A stretch of 64,000 nucleotides of DNA from Fibrisoma limi BUZ 3 (GTDB taxonomy: Bacteria; Bacteroidota; Bacteroidia; Cytophagales; Spirosomataceae): contig NZ_CAIT01000006.1 in the NCBI RefSeq assembly GCF_000296815.2, forward strand, positions 440,777-504,776. The letters are read 5' to 3'. The notes under the pieces were generated by a model, which was not told the origin of the DNA, did not search any database, and saw nothing but the letters and a program-made list of their open reading frames with translations. Within the stretch, counting starts at the first letter, position 1, and each line of letters opens with the position of its first letter. Positions 9,001 to 17,914 of the stretch are shown here, piece by piece. Both the position numbers and the translations under genes were made by a program.

Positions 9001-10160
9001 AGCAGACGGTTCCCCGATCGGTCGAGGAGGCTGTACGCAAATTCGTGCCGCAGATAAATCCGGCCCTGTCGATCGGCAAAGATGGTAGATAGTGTCGTGT
9101 TGGGCAGGTACGACTGAAACTGCTTGACGTTGGGGTTAAACAACCGGAGGCCGTAGCCGCTGGTCCCAACCCAAAGGGCTCCGGTCTGATCGCGCACCAG
9201 ATTGGTGATCGCGTACACATTGGCGGGCAGGGCTACGAAGGCGTTCCGGCTGGTCAAACTGTCCTGACGAAACAACTCGCTGGGTGACATCAACCATAGA
9301 AAGTCCTGGGTAGCCACCGCTACGGTATGATCGTCGATAGGCCGGAGGTTAACGCTCGTGTAGTTCGAACGGGGTAATGGAATGACCTTCTGCACACCCT
9401 TAAGCCGACAGATGAGGCTGCTGCTGGTGGTGGCGACCCAGAAATCGTTCTGTACGTCGGCGTACATGGAGAAAAACTCCCTGAAGTTTCCCGTGAACGG
9501 ATTTTCAGGACGGACCTGACCGGGTTGCCGCCACGAGAACGAATAGGCACCGTTGACACTACCGACAAACGCCCGCCCATCGGGTAGAAACGTAAGGAAG
9601 TGGAGAGGAGCGTTAGCCCCGGTTTCGGGTATAGACAGGCGGCTGATCCGAACCTGATCGGAGAAGTTGGCTTTGTTGGGGAAGTTGTTTTTAAGCTGTT
9701 CAGGCAGGGTGATCCGAAACAGTCTGTAGTTGTCCGTACCTACCCAAATGTTGCCGGCGGGGTCTTCGGCCAGCAGCCAGACCTCATAATTACCGGCTTT
9801 GGGCGTTGCCTGGTCAAAGATGTCGAGGTGGTAAAATCGTTGCGTACGGCTGTCGAACAAGTTCAGCCCCCCTGTCTGTGTCCCGACCCACAAGCGGCCA
9901 TGGCTGTCGGTCAGCAGGGCCGAGCAGTTGTTGTCGGACAGGCTATACTCGTTGTATGAATCGTGGGTGAACACCTTGAACGTGTAACCGTCGTAGCGGT
10001 TGAGTCCATCTTTTGTTCCGGCCCAGATAAACCCCTTCTGATCCTGTTTGAGGGCATAAATCATCCCCTGCGATAAGCCATCGGAAATCGTGCGTTCCTG
10101 CCATCCTTTAGGTTGAGCCAATAAGGATAGAGGCAAAAGCAACAAAAGACAAACGCGCAT
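6054..10160 (-). CDS. Hybrid two-component system sensor/regulator (HTCS), AraC output
   Basis: A 1368-residue one-protein signalling system. In order: a signal peptide (residues 1-15), a periplasmic double-propeller region of Reg_prop repeats (about 20-700, e.g. IWAGTKDGLNRYDG, LWVGTQTGGLNLF), a Y_Y_Y domain (about 710-790), one transmembrane helix near 799-819, HisKA with the phosphorylated His856 in ISHEFRTPLTL, HATPase_c (DTGIGIP near 1000), a receiver with Asp1162 in CDLMMPRLDG, and a C-terminal AraC helix-turn-helix from about 1260. Such proteins bind glycan fragments in the periplasm and switch on polysaccharide utilisation genes directly. No SusC/SusD pair is adjacent here, so its regulon must be elsewhere; the neighbouring secreted protein gene at 10465 is the nearest candidate target. 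Confidence 0.97.
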   Translation of the reverse strand: MRVCLLLLLPLSLLAQPKGWQERTISDGLSQGMIYALKQDQKGFIWAGTKDGLNRYDGYTFKVFTHDSYNEYSLSDNNCSALLTDSHGRLWVGTQTGGLNLFDSRTQRFYHLDIFDQATPKAGNYEVWLLAEDPAGNIWVGTDNYRLFRITLPEQLKNNFPNKANFSDQVRISRLSIPETGANAPLHFLTFLPDGRAFVGSVNGAYSFSWRQPGQVRPENPFTGNFREFFSMYADVQNDFWVATTSSSLICRLKGVQKVIPLPRSNYTSVNLRPIDDHTVAVATQDFLWLMSPSELFRQDSLTSRNAFVALPANVYAITNLVRDQTGALWVGTSGYGLRLFNPNVKQFQSYLPNTTLSTIFADRQGRIYLRHEFAYSLLDRSGNRLLPFLSNTLPPADRRQRYLMQDRQGTFWVSNVHFETHVQHLFKFSPNWTLLKKYPLPANTSFGFFGNQTIEDRVGYLWIGGADGNLLRFNPTTEQFRVYSYQSLLPRSGAATETYALYEDGAGVLWIGTQKGLIRARPTQSGLDFSMFKNSVANRQSLTNDFVLSLTDDPYEPNRYLWVGTKGGLERLDKQTGRFDHFTEEQGLPNKVVYGILTDEFKNLWLSTNRGLAHFNPRSLTFRNYTKTDGLQDDEFNTGSFFKTATGELLFGGVNGLTAFRASALNNATGPRSAQRRPVAQIIGLKVNNRTVDPGAADGILKESIEYTQALDLAHDQNLVTFEFGVMDFTNSARNRFRYRLDGIDNDWVEAGTNRFANYAQLPAGSYTLYMIGSADGEAWSQPISLRIRVNPPFYRSWWAYCLYLGLLVVIAWQLYRFQMQRFLLQQQVAFEQKEASRLAELNAVKTRFFTSISHEFRTPLTLILGPLSDLRQRFPNESVLPLMERNGQRLLSLINQLLDLSKLEAGQLSVDPKPGDISAFFRLLASSFESLADSRQIRFQFSQNQDVWWASFDRDKFEKIVTNLLSNAFKFTPAQHEVFLNVSYPDPNKADLLTLTVRDTGIGIPADDLGHIFEQFYQVKADGDRYYEGTGIGLSLVNELVNVLKGTIQVDSIEGVGTTFTVQLPLVALDTPVPAADEPLIHTMADAGPVRIQVTDLGVPADEPLSPTQENSLLIVDDNADIRSYVRSIFASQYQIIEAVDGLDGLEKATKTLPTVVICDLMMPRLDGYGFCKALKAQEATSHIPVVILTAKATIEDRLESLRLEAIDFLTKPFNRDELEVRVWNLMQQQKRLFQYLTLSLSPTTPHLVSPPPLTAEQKFIDRLTDVVAQHLDDSSFGVEELAEVANLSRVQLHRKLKALTNTTPVVFIREIRLRKAAELLTAGQDSVTQVAYAVGFDNLSYFAKVFQERYGVSPSQFARPAATPS

Positions 10161-10406
10161 TCGAAGAAAAGTTTACAATAACACCGGATAAGTAAGTTAG
10201 GCAGTACTATTTATTCTGGCAATCAAATGGGCAAGTTTGGAGTTAAAGTTAGGCAATAGTTTTGCTCAAACAGCTACTTACGTGGTTTGTCTACATCAAA
10301 TGGTACCGTTTTGGTGAAAGTTGGTAGTACGATATAAAATACTCAAACAAGGTTACTATCAATCTGGTAGGTTTGCTGGAGGTAGTGTATATGGTTTGAC
10401 GTTAAG
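10161..10406. other. Intergenic region, no gene seen
   Basis: The stretch between the hybrid sensor start and the hairpin at 10407 is AT-richer than its flanks. It should hold the promoter of the sensor gene. I see no coding or RNA signal. Confidence 0.4.
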
Positions 10407-10454
10407 ATATGCGAATGCCCACTCAATCAGCCGTTTGAGTGGGCATTCGCATAT
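10407..10454 (-). terminator. Hairpin downstream of the secreted peptidase gene
   Basis: ATATGCGAATGCCCACTCAA and its exact complement flank a seven-base loop, ten bases beyond the stop codon at 10465. The long perfect stem marks the end of the minus-strand gene; no strong U run follows. Confidence 0.75.
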
Positions 10455-10464
10455 GGGTAAATTC

Positions 10465-13146
10465 TCACTGCTTAATGATTCGGGTGGTTTGCCTGCCGTT
10501 TGGTATGCTGGTGTGTAACAACAGGATTTTTGTGTCAATCTGGTTAAGCATAAACTGCTGCTTTTCTATGTCACCTGCCTGCTGAATCAACCGACTGTCC
10601 AGGATACGGCCCCGTTCGTCGGTCAGTCGAAGTTGCAGAGGCTGTCCAGCGGCTCCTTTGACAAACACCAGGAGTCGTTCACTTACAGGGTTGCCAAGTA
10701 CCTGAACCGAAAAGTTTTCAAGGAGAGTAGGTGTTCCCAGACGGGCCCGGCTGCAGGCCGCCTTGAGGTCCCAGACGTAGCTAACCTGATGGCCGCTCTG
10801 CCGGGCAAACAGCAGGAACGGCTGTACATCATTGGCCGTACGGCTTTCCAAATCGACAAACTGATTCGCATCTGTTGTCCAGTCGGTAATGCCAATGGCC
10901 CGATACTCGACCGGCGAACCATCTCCTCCGCTGGTGTTAAAGCGAAAGGCACCACTGGCGCAGTCGTAGATAGGGGGCAGTAACTTCAGCGTGTCATGGG
11001 GTGGGGGTGACCCTGCGCAATAGGCCTTGAAGTCAAACAAGTATGTGGCTATCTGTTCACCCTGGATGGCTGTGATCAGAATAGGTTTAGGATCTCTTCG
11101 CAACTCAGCCTCGACGATACCGGTAGCACTATTGGTCGATGACCGTGTAATGCCGGGGGCATGATACGATAGAGGAGAGCCATCGCCCCCATGCGTGTGA
11201 AATACAATGGCTCCTGACTCGCAGTCGTACGTCGGTTGCAATACCGTTAATACCCCCCCTGGCGTTACGTCAGTTACAACGGAGATTATAAAGCTGGTAC
11301 GTACAGGCTTATCAGGAAAGGCAGCCGTGCTGGCTTTCAGACTGATTGTATAAACACCGGGCACACGGGGAGTGCCCACAATAACCCGGATAGGACTGCC
11401 ACTACCTGTCAGGCTTTTAGCAAATACGTCCAGTCCGGGGGGCAGACCTTTAACCTCAACCTGCCAGCCGGACGTGTAATCAGGATGATAGGGAGTGGGG
11501 TCTGCAAAAAACTGCCCAACGTCAAAGCCGCTGCCGGGAAGGGGTTGGTTAACCGTAAAGGTCTGGTCAGGGATCGGCTTCACAAGTACCGGCGGTACGG
11601 GCTGGGTGTTGCATGCGGCTTTGAGGTCGAAATAGTAAGTCACGCTAACTCCGTTCTGAGTGGCTGTTATTGGAATTACTTTTGGGTCACCTCGTAGTTC
11701 AGTTTCAACTACCCCCTTGTAATCGGTCTGCGAAGATCGTTTAATCCCTGGTGCCGAGTAAGTAATAGGCGATCCGTCTCCACCAGTGGTGTTAAAGTAA
11801 ATCTCTCCACTCTGACAGTAATACGATGGAGCTTCCAGCACGAGCTGAGTCGGTCGAATAACAATTTCATACTCGTTGCTTTTAACAGTTGGACTTTTGC
11901 TCACAATCTGAACTCTACACATCTGGGTGGCCGTGAACATGGGTAACACCCCTTTCAGCGTTGCCCCCTCAGTACCAGCGACGGTCTGCAGCACGAATGT
12001 ATTGTTATGTTCGTCGATTACATGCAGAGAAAACGTATTGCCTGAGTCAAATGCCCCTTTTGTTGAAAAAGAGACGGCTATAGAATCATTCGCGTAGAAA
12101 TTACTGGCGTTCAGTCCGGTGATTTGGATGATAGGCGTTTCGGCTGGAAATTGAAGAGTAACGGTGTAGGCGGCATCGGCTCCGTTGCGGTAATACGCGT
12201 TTTGTACGTCGTACAAAGGCATCCATTGATACACTACAGACGCATGGTACCAAGCCTTGACCAGAAAATTGGCATAGCGCATGGTCCACGGATATCCATT
12301 TGTACCAGGCTGGAACGGGTTTGCCTGAAGTACGTGCGTACCATTAGACAAAGTCGTGGCCTTAAGGGCGGGGGTAAATTTTACCGAATACGAAAACCAC
12401 TCCACGGGATACAATTCCAGCAAGGCTCCTTCCAGTGGCTGGCCTTGAAAATCAACCGCTTTTAAGACGATGGCCTTTGGAAAGGGTTTGGTGATCCACT
12501 GGTTGCCCAGAATCGGTCCATCCGCCGTTTCGTTCAGTAGGTTGGAGGTATGCTCATCCCAGACGATGTTGCCATAAGGATAATTCATAATGGAATTAAC
12601 GGGGTCAAACGTCTGGGCGTTGACGAGATTTTTAACACTTTCTACGCGCATCCCGTAGAGATCAACGGCACCCCTGGCATGAGCAAATTCGTGGGTTAAA
12701 CCGTCCGTTGCGCCCGGACCGAAGGGGCCGCTGGCAAAATCGTTACTCCATGCCCAACTGTGGTAGATGGTCTGATTAGAGCCCCACCAACCGCCGCCAA
12801 CCGAGTTGTCTGAATAACCATCAATGACAACGGCATAGGTATGGTTGGGGTGGGGCCTGAAAACTTCCTGGCTGGCGGGGCCGGAAAACACGTAAACAGA
12901 GTCAGCCTGAAAGGCGTAGGTGCCCTTAAACAAAGCTCCCTGATTAAAATTGGCGTTGACCGTTGCCATCTGTTCGTCTACGAGTTGCTGGATACTTTTG
13001 GACTGCATAGACGTATACAAATCGGCAGTCCGTTTTTCAACCGCCACAACCACAGAAAATTTCCAGATGGGTTTGGCCTGTACGACAGTACTGGCAGTTA
13101 GCAGGCAGAGGCCAATTAGAACCGGAGATAGAAAACGATTCTTCAT
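10465..13146 (-). CDS. Secreted metallopeptidase-like protein with repeated disulfide modules and T9SS-type C-terminal domain
   Basis: An 893-residue exported protein. It has a signal peptide (to about residue 24, VVQA), then a region with a zinc-peptidase motif HEFAHARGAVD (His152, Glu153, His156, with Gly159 and Asp162), which fits the HExxHxxGxxD form of metzincin-like enzymes. Residues 444-512, 642-710 and 729-798 are three copies of a roughly 69-residue module that starts with Cys-x-Ser-Gly, contains GGDGSP and ends in a conserved (D/F)-(L/F)-K-A-x-Cys, so each module likely closes with one disulfide. Between copies one and two is a cadherin/Ig-like stretch (FTVNQPLP...GVYTISLKAS). The last 85 residues (LGNPVSERLLVFV...GQPLQLRLTDERGRIL) look like a type A sorting domain of the type IX secretion system. 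Substrate is unknown; the peptidase call rests on the motif alone. Confidence 0.75.
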   Translation of the reverse strand: MKNRFLSPVLIGLCLLTASTVVQAKPIWKFSVVVAVEKRTADLYTSMQSKSIQQLVDEQMATVNANFNQGALFKGTYAFQADSVYVFSGPASQEVFRPHPNHTYAVVIDGYSDNSVGGGWWGSNQTIYHSWAWSNDFASGPFGPGATDGLTHEFAHARGAVDLYGMRVESVKNLVNAQTFDPVNSIMNYPYGNIVWDEHTSNLLNETADGPILGNQWITKPFPKAIVLKAVDFQGQPLEGALLELYPVEWFSYSVKFTPALKATTLSNGTHVLQANPFQPGTNGYPWTMRYANFLVKAWYHASVVYQWMPLYDVQNAYYRNGADAAYTVTLQFPAETPIIQITGLNASNFYANDSIAVSFSTKGAFDSGNTFSLHVIDEHNNTFVLQTVAGTEGATLKGVLPMFTATQMCRVQIVSKSPTVKSNEYEIVIRPTQLVLEAPSYYCQSGEIYFNTTGGDGSPITYSAPGIKRSSQTDYKGVVETELRGDPKVIPITATQNGVSVTYYFDLKAACNTQPVPPVLVKPIPDQTFTVNQPLPGSGFDVGQFFADPTPYHPDYTSGWQVEVKGLPPGLDVFAKSLTGSGSPIRVIVGTPRVPGVYTISLKASTAAFPDKPVRTSFIISVVTDVTPGGVLTVLQPTYDCESGAIVFHTHGGDGSPLSYHAPGITRSSTNSATGIVEAELRRDPKPILITAIQGEQIATYLFDFKAYCAGSPPPHDTLKLLPPIYDCASGAFRFNTSGGDGSPVEYRAIGITDWTTDANQFVDLESRTANDVQPFLLFARQSGHQVSYVWDLKAACSRARLGTPTLLENFSVQVLGNPVSERLLVFVKGAAGQPLQLRLTDERGRILDSRLIQQAGDIEKQQFMLNQIDTKILLLHTSIPNGRQTTRIIKQ

Positions 13147-13468
13147 GATGTAGAGGACTAATAAGTAGTTACTGGTATGAATACCCTACAAAGTCCTGTT
13201 GCTCGTGATCAACCACGAATTAGCGACCAGAGGGTATTTCCATTGGTCTATTACGGGCAATCCTCTCCCTGGAAATGCCAATTCTGCTGTGCAACAGACC
13301 TATCATAAAAGTCCTTCAGGGATTCTTATCCGGCACTGAGCTACATCACATAAGCGTATGTTCTTACTCATCAGATAAACCGCAGAAGCGTGGGCCAGCG
13401 CCCGCAGCAGTTTATATCATAAAGGGCATTCGTTTATCGTGCCATCCGGCAGAACGTAACCGTTCAAA
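13147..13468. other. Intergenic region, no gene seen
   Basis: About 320 bases upstream of the secreted protein gene. It contains the imperfect inverted sequence around 13190-13265 with a repeated AGGGTATT/TTCC flavour, but no coding frame with recognisable content. It must hold the promoter for the minus-strand gene at 13146. Confidence 0.35.
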
Positions 13469-13502
13469 CAGAAACGGCACCGGATATCCGGTGCCGTTTC
13501 TG
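13469..13502 (-). terminator. Perfect 34-bp loopless palindrome
   Basis: CAGAAACGGCACCGGAT is followed immediately by its exact complement. It ends 14 bases from the stop of the SDR gene at 13516 and is most simply that gene's terminator, although no U run follows on the minus strand. Confidence 0.7.
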
Positions 13503-13515
13503 TACGAGAGAATCT

Positions 13516-14232
13516 CTAGCGTCCGCCGGGTCGGGTGGGGCGGACTTCAATCTTGCTGGGCAGCGTTCGCGGGTTCATCTTGATCAGGTCGGCTACCATC
13601 TGACCAATGTCTTCGGGCTGGATCTTCCAGGCGTCCTGTTCGTTGGGTTCGTGGTTGTTGAAGTGCGTCGCCACGGAGCCGGGCATGATCGTGGTTACCT
13701 TGATACCTTCGCTGCGCAAATCGAGCATGATGGCCTGTGTGAAGCCAACCAGACCAAATTTGCTCGCGTTGTAGGCTGAGCCTTTCTCAAAGAAATTCGT
13801 ACCGGCCAGGCTGGCAATCGTAATGAAGTAGCCTTCGCTTTCTTTCAGGGACGACAGCGTTGCTTTGGCCGTGTAGAAAACCCCTGTCAGGTTGATGTCG
13901 ATGGTTTCGTGCCACTGCTCCGGCGTCATCTCCTGGATGGAGGCAAAGTGGCCCACACCAGCGTTGGCAATGACGTAATCCAATCGCCCCCACTGCTTCA
14001 GGACCGTATCGACAGCCCGCTGCTGAGACGCCAGATCGCGAACGTCGGCACCGATACCCAGGGCGTACCCCGCTTTGATCTCATTTAATTGGTTGGCTGC
14101 CAGTTCGGCGGCTACCGACGAACGGCTCGTTATCGCCACCTTGATGCCGTCGTTGATCAGTACTTCGGCGATGCCGTAGCCAATGCCTTTTGTGCCGCCC
14201 GTGATGAGCGCCGTTTTGGTAATGTCTGCCAT
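13516..14232 (-). CDS. Short-chain dehydrogenase/reductase
   Basis: A 238-residue NAD(P)-dependent oxidoreductase of the classical SDR family. The cofactor motif is TGGTKGIGYGIAEVL (TGxxxGxG), followed by the NAGVG strand, the catalytic Ser in TIASLAGTNFF and the Tyr/Lys pair in YNASK. The PGSVATHFN segment after the active site is typical of the family's substrate loop. The ATG at 14232 begins the Rossmann fold at once; a frame open to 14499 would add 89 residues of no recognisable content and overlap the divergent gene. The substrate is not predictable. The gene is divergent from the membrane acyltransferase gene, with about 240 bases between the starts. Confidence 0.92.
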   Translation of the reverse strand: MADITKTALITGGTKGIGYGIAEVLINDGIKVAITSRSSVAAELAANQLNEIKAGYALGIGADVRDLASQQRAVDTVLKQWGRLDYVIANAGVGHFASIQEMTPEQWHETIDINLTGVFYTAKATLSSLKESEGYFITIASLAGTNFFEKGSAYNASKFGLVGFTQAIMLDLRSEGIKVTTIMPGSVATHFNNHEPNEQDAWKIQPEDIGQMVADLIKMNPRTLPSKIEVRPTRPGGR

Positions 14233-14471
14233 GAATGCAATACGTTGATGGATGAAGAAAAGCCCGAACCAGGCTTGGGCGATAACCCCGGCAATCAACC
14301 GAAAGTTTCGAAACGCGTACGGCGAAGCCGGTTTTGCAGGAGACAAGGTGAAATGAGATTTCGCTGTAAGTCTATATAAGCCTGAATGCTTGGTTAGTTT
14401 GACATGATCAGCTTCTTTATAGACAGTGTTCTGTATTGTCAGTCTAACCCGGAAAACCAGGCGACATCCCA

Positions 14472-15707
14472 ATGATTGATCAACAAGTCGTTGCTTCACC
14501 AGAAACCCGACGGCAATTGCCCGAAAAGCGGGTACATTCTATTGATATATTCCGGGCCCTGACGATGCTCTTCATGATATTCGTCAATGATCTCTGGACC
14601 CTGATCGGCATTCCGGACTGGCTGGAGCATTCACCGGCTGATGTCGACTTTCTGGGCCTGGCCGATGTGGTCTTTCCCTGTTTTCTCTTTATCGTCGGTA
14701 TGTCAATCCCTTTTGCGATCCAGGGCCGGCTGGCGAAGGGCGATTCCTACGGGCTGATTATACGGCATATCGTCGTTCGCTCGGTTGCCTTGCTGATTAT
14801 GGGGGTATTTACGGTCAACGTACCGAAGCTAAACCCACAGGCAACGGGCATCAGCAGCGAGTGGTTTCAGATCCTGATGGTCGTGGGTTTTTTCCTGATC
14901 TGGAACGTATACCCCAGGCGGGAGGGTGCTATGAACTACGTGATCAGGGGACTACAGCTAACCGGCGTAGTGTTATTGGTCGGGCTGGTAATTGCCTTTC
15001 GCGGAGGAGACGGTAATGAGCTGAGTCGAATGACCCCGCAGTGGTGGGGGATTCTGGGACTTATCGGCTGGACGTACCTGACCTGCGCCCTGATTTTTTT
15101 GTTTGTTCATCGACACCCCCTTGGTTCAGTACTGGCCTGGGTGGTTTTTACGTTCGTGTGTATCGCGGGACATGCCGGGTGGCTACGGCAACTCTGGCCC
15201 GACGGTCCGTCGAACTGGATACTGGGTAACGGGGCTTTTCAGTCATTTACGATGGCCGGGGTACTCGCTACGTTACTGCTCAATCGGTGTCAAAATGCCC
15301 AAAGACCCTGGCAGTTACCGCTGCTGTTTAGTGGGCTTGGTGTGTTGCTACTGCTGGCTGAACTCGTTTCGAGGCAGTTCTTTATCATTTCAAAAATTCA
15401 GGCGACACCTACCTGGATCCTGCTTTGCTCGGGCATTGCCTGTCTGGTGTTTGCCGGCGTGTACGTCCTGGTCGATATAAAAGGGAAAGCCCACTGGTTC
15501 AACCCAATAAGGCCCGCCGGAACCAGTACGTTGACCTGTTACCTGATTCCGTACGTCTATTACAGCGTGGCTACGTTGTCGGGTATGTCGCTGCCCGACT
15601 GGCTGACGGTTGGCGTAGTGGGCCTGCTAAAATCAATGGTATTTGCCTTCCTGATTATTGGTATAACGGCTGTATTGGGCAAAGCAGGAATCAAACTTAA
15701 ACTGTAA
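14472..15707 (+). CDS. Membrane acyltransferase, HGSNAT/DUF5009-like
   Basis: A 411-residue polytopic protein with roughly ten transmembrane segments. The N-terminal RVHSIDIFRALTMLFMIFVND matches the start of the heparan-alpha-glucosaminide N-acetyltransferase-like family (DUF5009 type), in which transmembrane helices move an acyl group across the membrane to a sugar amine. The stretch GLADVVFPCFLFIVGMSIPFA is the second conserved segment. Its likely work is acetylation of sugars imported or processed at the inner membrane. The stop codon is directly followed by the ATG of the bicupin gene, so the two are almost certainly cotranscribed. Confidence 0.88.
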   Translation: MIDQQVVASPETRRQLPEKRVHSIDIFRALTMLFMIFVNDLWTLIGIPDWLEHSPADVDFLGLADVVFPCFLFIVGMSIPFAIQGRLAKGDSYGLIIRHIVVRSVALLIMGVFTVNVPKLNPQATGISSEWFQILMVVGFFLIWNVYPRREGAMNYVIRGLQLTGVVLLVGLVIAFRGGDGNELSRMTPQWWGILGLIGWTYLTCALIFLFVHRHPLGSVLAWVVFTFVCIAGHAGWLRQLWPDGPSNWILGNGAFQSFTMAGVLATLLLNRCQNAQRPWQLPLLFSGLGVLLLLAELVSRQFFIISKIQATPTWILLCSGIACLVFAGVYVLVDIKGKAHWFNPIRPAGTSTLTCYLIPYVYYSVATLSGMSLPDWLTVGVVGLLKSMVFAFLIIGITAVLGKAGIKLKL

Positions 15708-16481
15708 ATGACCATGAAGTTAGGTTTGGCGTTGGGCATTCTTTTCTGGTTCGCGGTTGGGCGATTAAGTGCGCAGGCCGTTGAGTCGGGCGTGTATGCA
15801 TGGGCAAAAGCCCCCGTTACGCAGAAAGCGAACGTAGCGCAGCGGCTGTTGCTGGAAGGGGCCACGACCGACTTCAAACACGTCCGGATACACGCAACGA
15901 CCTTACCCGCACACCAGACTCCTCACCCGGCGCACCGGCACAACGACGAAGAACTCATCATCGTGAAGGAAGGCGAACTGACCGTCACCATCGCTGGGAA
16001 AACGAAGACGTTAGGTCCCGGCAGCATTGCACTGATGGTGCCCGGCGACGAACACGGCTTTGACAACCGGGGGGACGTACCGGCCACGTACTACGTCATG
16101 CGGTACGAAGCCAAAGCGCCCGTCGATACCGCGCGGGGGCAAAAAGCTGGCGGCTCTTTCTGGATTGACTTTCGGGACGTAGCGTTTCAGCCGCACAGCC
16201 AGGGCGGTATCCGGCGCATGTTCGACCGCGCAACGGCCATGACCAAACGCTTCGAGATGCACGTAACGACCCTGAACGAAGGGCTGTGGAGTCACCCGCC
16301 CCACACGCATCGGGCCGCCGAAATCCTGCTCATGATCGAGAACACCGCTCAGGAAAGCATCAACGGTACGTTGCACCCGGCCGCAGTCGGTGACCTCATC
16401 TTTCTGGAGTCCAACGTACCGCACGCCATTCAGAACACGAGCCGGGGCCGCTGCATGTATTTTGCGTTTCAGTTTGAGTGA
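15708..16481 (+). CDS. Exported bicupin protein
   Basis: A 257-residue protein with two cupin barrels. A hydrophobic N terminus ending in GRLSAQA is a signal peptide; initiation at the second ATG (15714, MKLGLAL) would fit it slightly better. The first cupin has HRHNDEELIIVKEGELTV followed by PGDEHGFDN, the second HPPHTHRAAEILLM followed by ESNVPHAIQN; the His/Glu residues are those that bind a metal in cupins. The ATG abuts the stop of the membrane acyltransferase gene. The catalytic or binding role is unknown; periplasmic sugar-derivative handling is a guess from the neighbour. Confidence 0.88.
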   Translation: MTMKLGLALGILFWFAVGRLSAQAVESGVYAWAKAPVTQKANVAQRLLLEGATTDFKHVRIHATTLPAHQTPHPAHRHNDEELIIVKEGELTVTIAGKTKTLGPGSIALMVPGDEHGFDNRGDVPATYYVMRYEAKAPVDTARGQKAGGSFWIDFRDVAFQPHSQGGIRRMFDRATAMTKRFEMHVTTLNEGLWSHPPHTHRAAEILLMIENTAQESINGTLHPAAVGDLIFLESNVPHAIQNTSRGRCMYFAFQFE

Positions 16482-16498
16482 GTGGACTTCGCGGTCAC

Positions 16499-17806
16499 TT
16501 ACGGCCTGGCGTGCCGCATCTCCAGCCCGACGGACGTTCGGGGTTTAAAACCCGTCCAAGGTCCTGCGCTGTCGGTTTCATTTAGATCGAGGTACTTGCC
16601 GTAGTCCTGTTTCTTGAGGTGAATGCCCAGGAATGCCGTTACAAAGTGCTGGTTGATGTTGTTGATCCGGCGTTCGCTCCAGGCCGGTTCGGCGTAGCGC
16701 ATGTATTCGTTCAAGGGTAAACCGGGTTTCATCGACTCGGCCGGGGGCGGGTTAGGCGCTACGTTGTGCCGGGCGTTGATATAAGTGAGCATATACCGGT
16801 CGGCATTAACGGCACCGTCGTAAATGGCTTTGATGCCTTTTTCGTAACCCGATACGTCGTCCTTGCTGCCGGCGATAAACAAGGTCGGGCGGGTCAATCC
16901 TTTCAGCCCTTCGGCATCCCAGACGCCCCGCTCCATGCCCCAGGGCGCAAAGGCCACGACGGCTTTGATGCGTGGGTCCTGCGAGGCTTTGTACTCCGAC
17001 GCGTTGGTCGACCGGACCTGCAACGCGGTGCTGCCACCCGTCATCTGGCCAAAGAACGTAACGGCCTGGTTGCTGAAACCCGCTCCCGTGGCGTTGAGGA
17101 CGCCGTAGCCACCCATCGAATAACCGACCAGAGCGGTGTTGTTGGCATCGAGCAGTCCAGCCAGGAACGATTTGCTGCCTTTTCCGCTCAGCCGCGCCAT
17201 CTCGTTCAGCACAAACAGATCGTCCAGCGCCCGGTTGAGCAACGTACTCGGAAACGCGGCCGCATCGCGGTAGGTGGATTCGGTATGGTCGATGGACACC
17301 ACCACGTAGCCTTTCGACGCCAGATTTTCCGTCAGGTACGTGAACATTAACCGGGAGCCGGGATAGCCGTGCGAGACAATCACGAGTGGATAAGCGCCTT
17401 CGCCCGGATTGGGTTCGGCATCGCGAAGGGCACGGCCTATAAAGGTGAACGGTACCAGCGGGCGCTTCGGATCATTGGCAACACCCAGCACCTCGTCGTA
17501 TTGTACCAGTTCGGCTTTTCCGGCCGGAATGCGGGCCGGATACCAGATTTCGACAGTTAGGGGACGGTCATACAGGGGCGTTTTCCCGTCTTTAGCCCGA
17601 AGCACATCGATCTGACCGGGGTGGTTCAGTTTCATCGTCCGGACACCGACGCCGTAGCTGCCACGGGCGGCCAGTTCAGGGGCGTCGGGGAGAAGATCAC
17701 CGAACAGAAACGCATCCTTGCCAGTCTGCGCCTGAGCAAGCGGTGGGTTAATTAGTGAAAACAGGGTAGACAATAGCAGGGAAGTGACCAGTAATCGTGG
17801 TTTCAT
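16499..17806 (-). CDS. Exported alpha/beta hydrolase (dienelactone hydrolase/PAF-acetylhydrolase-like)
   Basis: A 435-residue secreted serine hydrolase. A signal peptide ends around LAQAQT. The oxyanion region is [12 protein letters not shown] and the nucleophile elbow is GYSMGGYG with Ser230; a late HNVAP segment can supply the catalytic His, and the [10 protein letters not shown] stretch the acid. The insertion between the elbow and the acid, rich in Asn/Thr, is larger than in minimal hydrolases and matches the platelet-activating-factor acetylhydrolase-like branch. It converges with the bicupin gene, 17 bases apart. The ester it cleaves is unknown. Confidence 0.88.
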   Translation of the reverse strand: MKPRLLVTSLLLSTLFSLINPPLAQAQTGKDAFLFGDLLPDAPELAARGSYGVGVRTMKLNHPGQIDVLRAKDGKTPLYDRPLTVEIWYPARIPAGKAELVQYDEVLGVANDPKRPLVPFTFIGRALRDAEPNPGEGAYPLVIVSHGYPGSRLMFTYLTENLASKGYVVVSIDHTESTYRDAAAFPSTLLNRALDDLFVLNEMARLSGKGSKSFLAGLLDANNTALVGYSMGGYGVLNATGAGFSNQAVTFFGQMTGGSTALQVRSTNASEYKASQDPRIKAVVAFAPWGMERGVWDAEGLKGLTRPTLFIAGSKDDVSGYEKGIKAIYDGAVNADRYMLTYINARHNVAPNPPPAESMKPGLPLNEYMRYAEPAWSERRINNINQHFVTAFLGIHLKKQDYGKYLDLNETDSAGPWTGFKPRTSVGLEMRHARP

Positions 17807-17914
17807 CGGATGGTTTTGTTGCAGAAAGCGGGTAAAATTTAGAACGATAAGTCGGGTAGCTGTAAACAGGCCCGAATAACGCGGGTTGCATTGGCTTTTG
17901 CAACCAATCGTGGG

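Noticed and set aside
13516-14499. N-terminal extension of the SDR gene beyond 14232
   Set aside because: The extension has no recognisable fold and overlaps the divergent acyltransferase start; the Rossmann fold begins at the ATG at 14232.
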